A stretch of 40,920 nucleotides of DNA, taken from Dyella sp. EPa41. Lineage in GTDB: Bacteria; Pseudomonadota; Gammaproteobacteria; Xanthomonadales; Rhodanobacteraceae. The translations under genes were made by a program, and so were the position numbers. The stretch is from assembly GCF_016586165.1 (NCBI RefSeq), contig NZ_BCPR01000041.1, positions 1 to 40,920 on the forward strand, in the 5' to 3' direction. The notes under the pieces are model-generated. The model was not told the DNA's origin and searched no databases. It saw only the letters and a program-made list of their open reading frames with translations. Below, piece after piece: positions 39,866 through 40,920 of this stretch; position 1 is the first letter of the stretch, and every line of letters starts with the position of its first letter.

Positions 39866-40801
39866 ATGAGCGCGGATCCCTTCTCCGACATTCTCAAGTT
39901 CACCAAGGCGGAATCCTTGGTCACGGGCGGCTTCAGCGCCGGCGGCGCGTGGGCGGTGCGCTTTCCAGCGCCGGAGAAGATCAAGTTCTTCGCCGTGGTG
40001 AAGGGCTGCTGTTGGGTTCGCATCGAGGGCGAGCGCGAACCGGTGCTCTTCCAGACGGGCGACGTGGGTTTGCTGACGGCGAAGCGCTCCTTTGTGCTGG
40101 CCAGCGCACTGGATCTCGCACCGGTCGACGCCATGAGCGTCTTTTCGGGCGCGGGCAAGACATCGGCGCACCTGGGGTCCGGCGATGACTTTGCCCACAT
40201 TGGCGGACACATCCTGCTTGATTCGACCAGCGGCCAACTGCTGGCGGATGTACTGCCGCCATGGATCCACGTTCCGTCCAGTTCGCCGCAAGCGGCGGCG
40301 TTTCGCTGGCTGCTCGATCAGCTTGTGGAGGAGCGCAGCACCGCGTTGCCAGGTGGCCAGCTCGCGTCGGCGCATCTCGCGCAGCTTCTCTTCATCCAGA
40401 TCTTGCGCGCGCATTTGAGGACACCCGGCCAGGCGCCCGCTGGCTGGCTGCGCGGGTTGGCCGATGAACGCATCGCTCCCGCACTTCGATTGATGCATGG
40501 CGCCCCCGCGCGCGCCTGGCAACTGGAGCAGCTTGCCAAGGCATGCGCCATGTCGCGCACGACGTTCGCCTTTCACTTTCGCACGATTACGGGTGTCGCT
40601 CCGCTCACCTACCTTGCGCAGTGGCGCATGCGCCTGGCCGAGCGCGCGTTGCGCGAAAGTACGCAATCGATCGGCTTGATTGGCCAGTCGGTGGGGTACG
40701 CGTCCGAAAGCGCATTCACCCATGCCTTCAAGCGGGCCAGGGGCCAGTCGCCCCGGGCGTTTCGGCATGCCGCCAGCAAGAGCGATTCCGTCGGTTCCTG
40801 A
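39866..40801 (+). CDS. AraC family transcriptional regulator
   Basis: A 311-aa regulator. The N-terminal cupin-like AraC_binding_2 domain (VKGCCWVRIEGEREPVLFQT and GDVGLLTAKRS) should bind the inducer. The C-terminal double HTH is clear: WQLEQLAKACAMSRTTFAFH, FRTITGVAPLTYLAQWRMRL and the second helix SVGYASESAFTHAFKRARG. The ATG at 39866 is preferred over an in-frame TTG at 39848. Divergent from the aldehyde reductase gene, its likely target. Confidence 0.94.
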   Translation: MSADPFSDILKFTKAESLVTGGFSAGGAWAVRFPAPEKIKFFAVVKGCCWVRIEGEREPVLFQTGDVGLLTAKRSFVLASALDLAPVDAMSVFSGAGKTSAHLGSGDDFAHIGGHILLDSTSGQLLADVLPPWIHVPSSSPQAAAFRWLLDQLVEERSTALPGGQLASAHLAQLLFIQILRAHLRTPGQAPAGWLRGLADERIAPALRLMHGAPARAWQLEQLAKACAMSRTTFAFHFRTITGVAPLTYLAQWRMRLAERALRESTQSIGLIGQSVGYASESAFTHAFKRARGQSPRAFRHAASKSDSVGS

Positions 40802-40816
40802 CGCGCCGACAATTTC

Positions 40817-40842
40817 AATGTCCGCAACCCGCAGCGAACATT
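40817..40842. repeat. TGTCCGC palindrome copy
   Basis: AATGTCCGC-AACCCGCA-GCGAACATT, 9-bp arms with one mismatch, 15 bp after the AraC stop codon. The remaining 78 bases of the window show no gene. Confidence 0.65.
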
Positions 40843-40920
40843 CCTGCGCCTATAGTCAACGCCGGGCTTGCCTGGATGGTTGGCCGACGATGGAATGGTT
40901 CGCAAAGCCGGTGCCTTGGT

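Noticed and set aside
39569-40768. A 399-codon minus-strand frame
   Set aside because: Antisense to the AraC regulator and the divergent promoter region; low-complexity shadow.

Overview
The window is a stretch of high-GC gammaproteobacterial chromosome. Its gene styles and palindromic repeats point to the Lysobacterales (Xanthomonadales), probably the Rhodanobacteraceae (Dyella, Luteibacter or Rhodanobacter relatives). This is judged by eye, with no database search.

Layout. Positions 1-1135 hold no convincing gene, only two copies of a 317-bp multi-hairpin repeat. Positions 1167-3944 are core: a RibD/DHFR-fold reductase, serS, a small membrane protein, a broken tRNA-Ser copy and an intact tRNA-Ser(UGA). 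Positions 4108-16723 are a visibly lower-GC integrative and mobilizable element at the tRNA-Ser 3' end. It carries a tyrosine integrase next to the tRNA, a HEPN/zinc-ribbon protein, an operon of uncharacterised zinc-finger proteins, a MobA/MobL relaxase with a candidate oriT, decayed relaxase and lipoprotein fragments, a DUF6602 nuclease-like protein, an H-NS protein with a histone-like tail and a DUF2971 protein. Three copies of the tRNA 3' end and a duplicated hairpin-rich tail mark its borders.

Positions 16969-18407 hold a small HNH nuclease and a DUF4823-like lipoprotein. Positions 18750-26937, all on the minus strand, form the most interesting locus. In transcription order it contains an HlyD adaptor, a C39-peptidase ABC exporter, a 39-aa double-glycine peptide with an extremely aromatic core, a complete penicillin-binding protein 2 paralogue, a DUF3267 zincin, a small membrane protein, a 55-aa double-glycine microcin-like peptide and a rhomboid protease. 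I read it as a class II microcin/bacteriocin cluster in which PBP2 may be a resistant copy of the target. That would imply an attack on the cell-elongation machinery. The peptide genes are too short for routine gene callers.

Positions 27744-40920 are accessory and metabolic chromosome: an SDR plus ECF sigma factor pair, a HipA-like kinase plus DUF3037 pair, an IS110 transposase, an OprB porin, two oxidoreductase genes each divergent from its own regulator (MmyB-like and AraC-type), a haloperoxidase-type hydrolase, small unknown proteins, a tRNA-Cys 3' relic and several copies of a short palindrome (TGTCCGC...GCGGACA).
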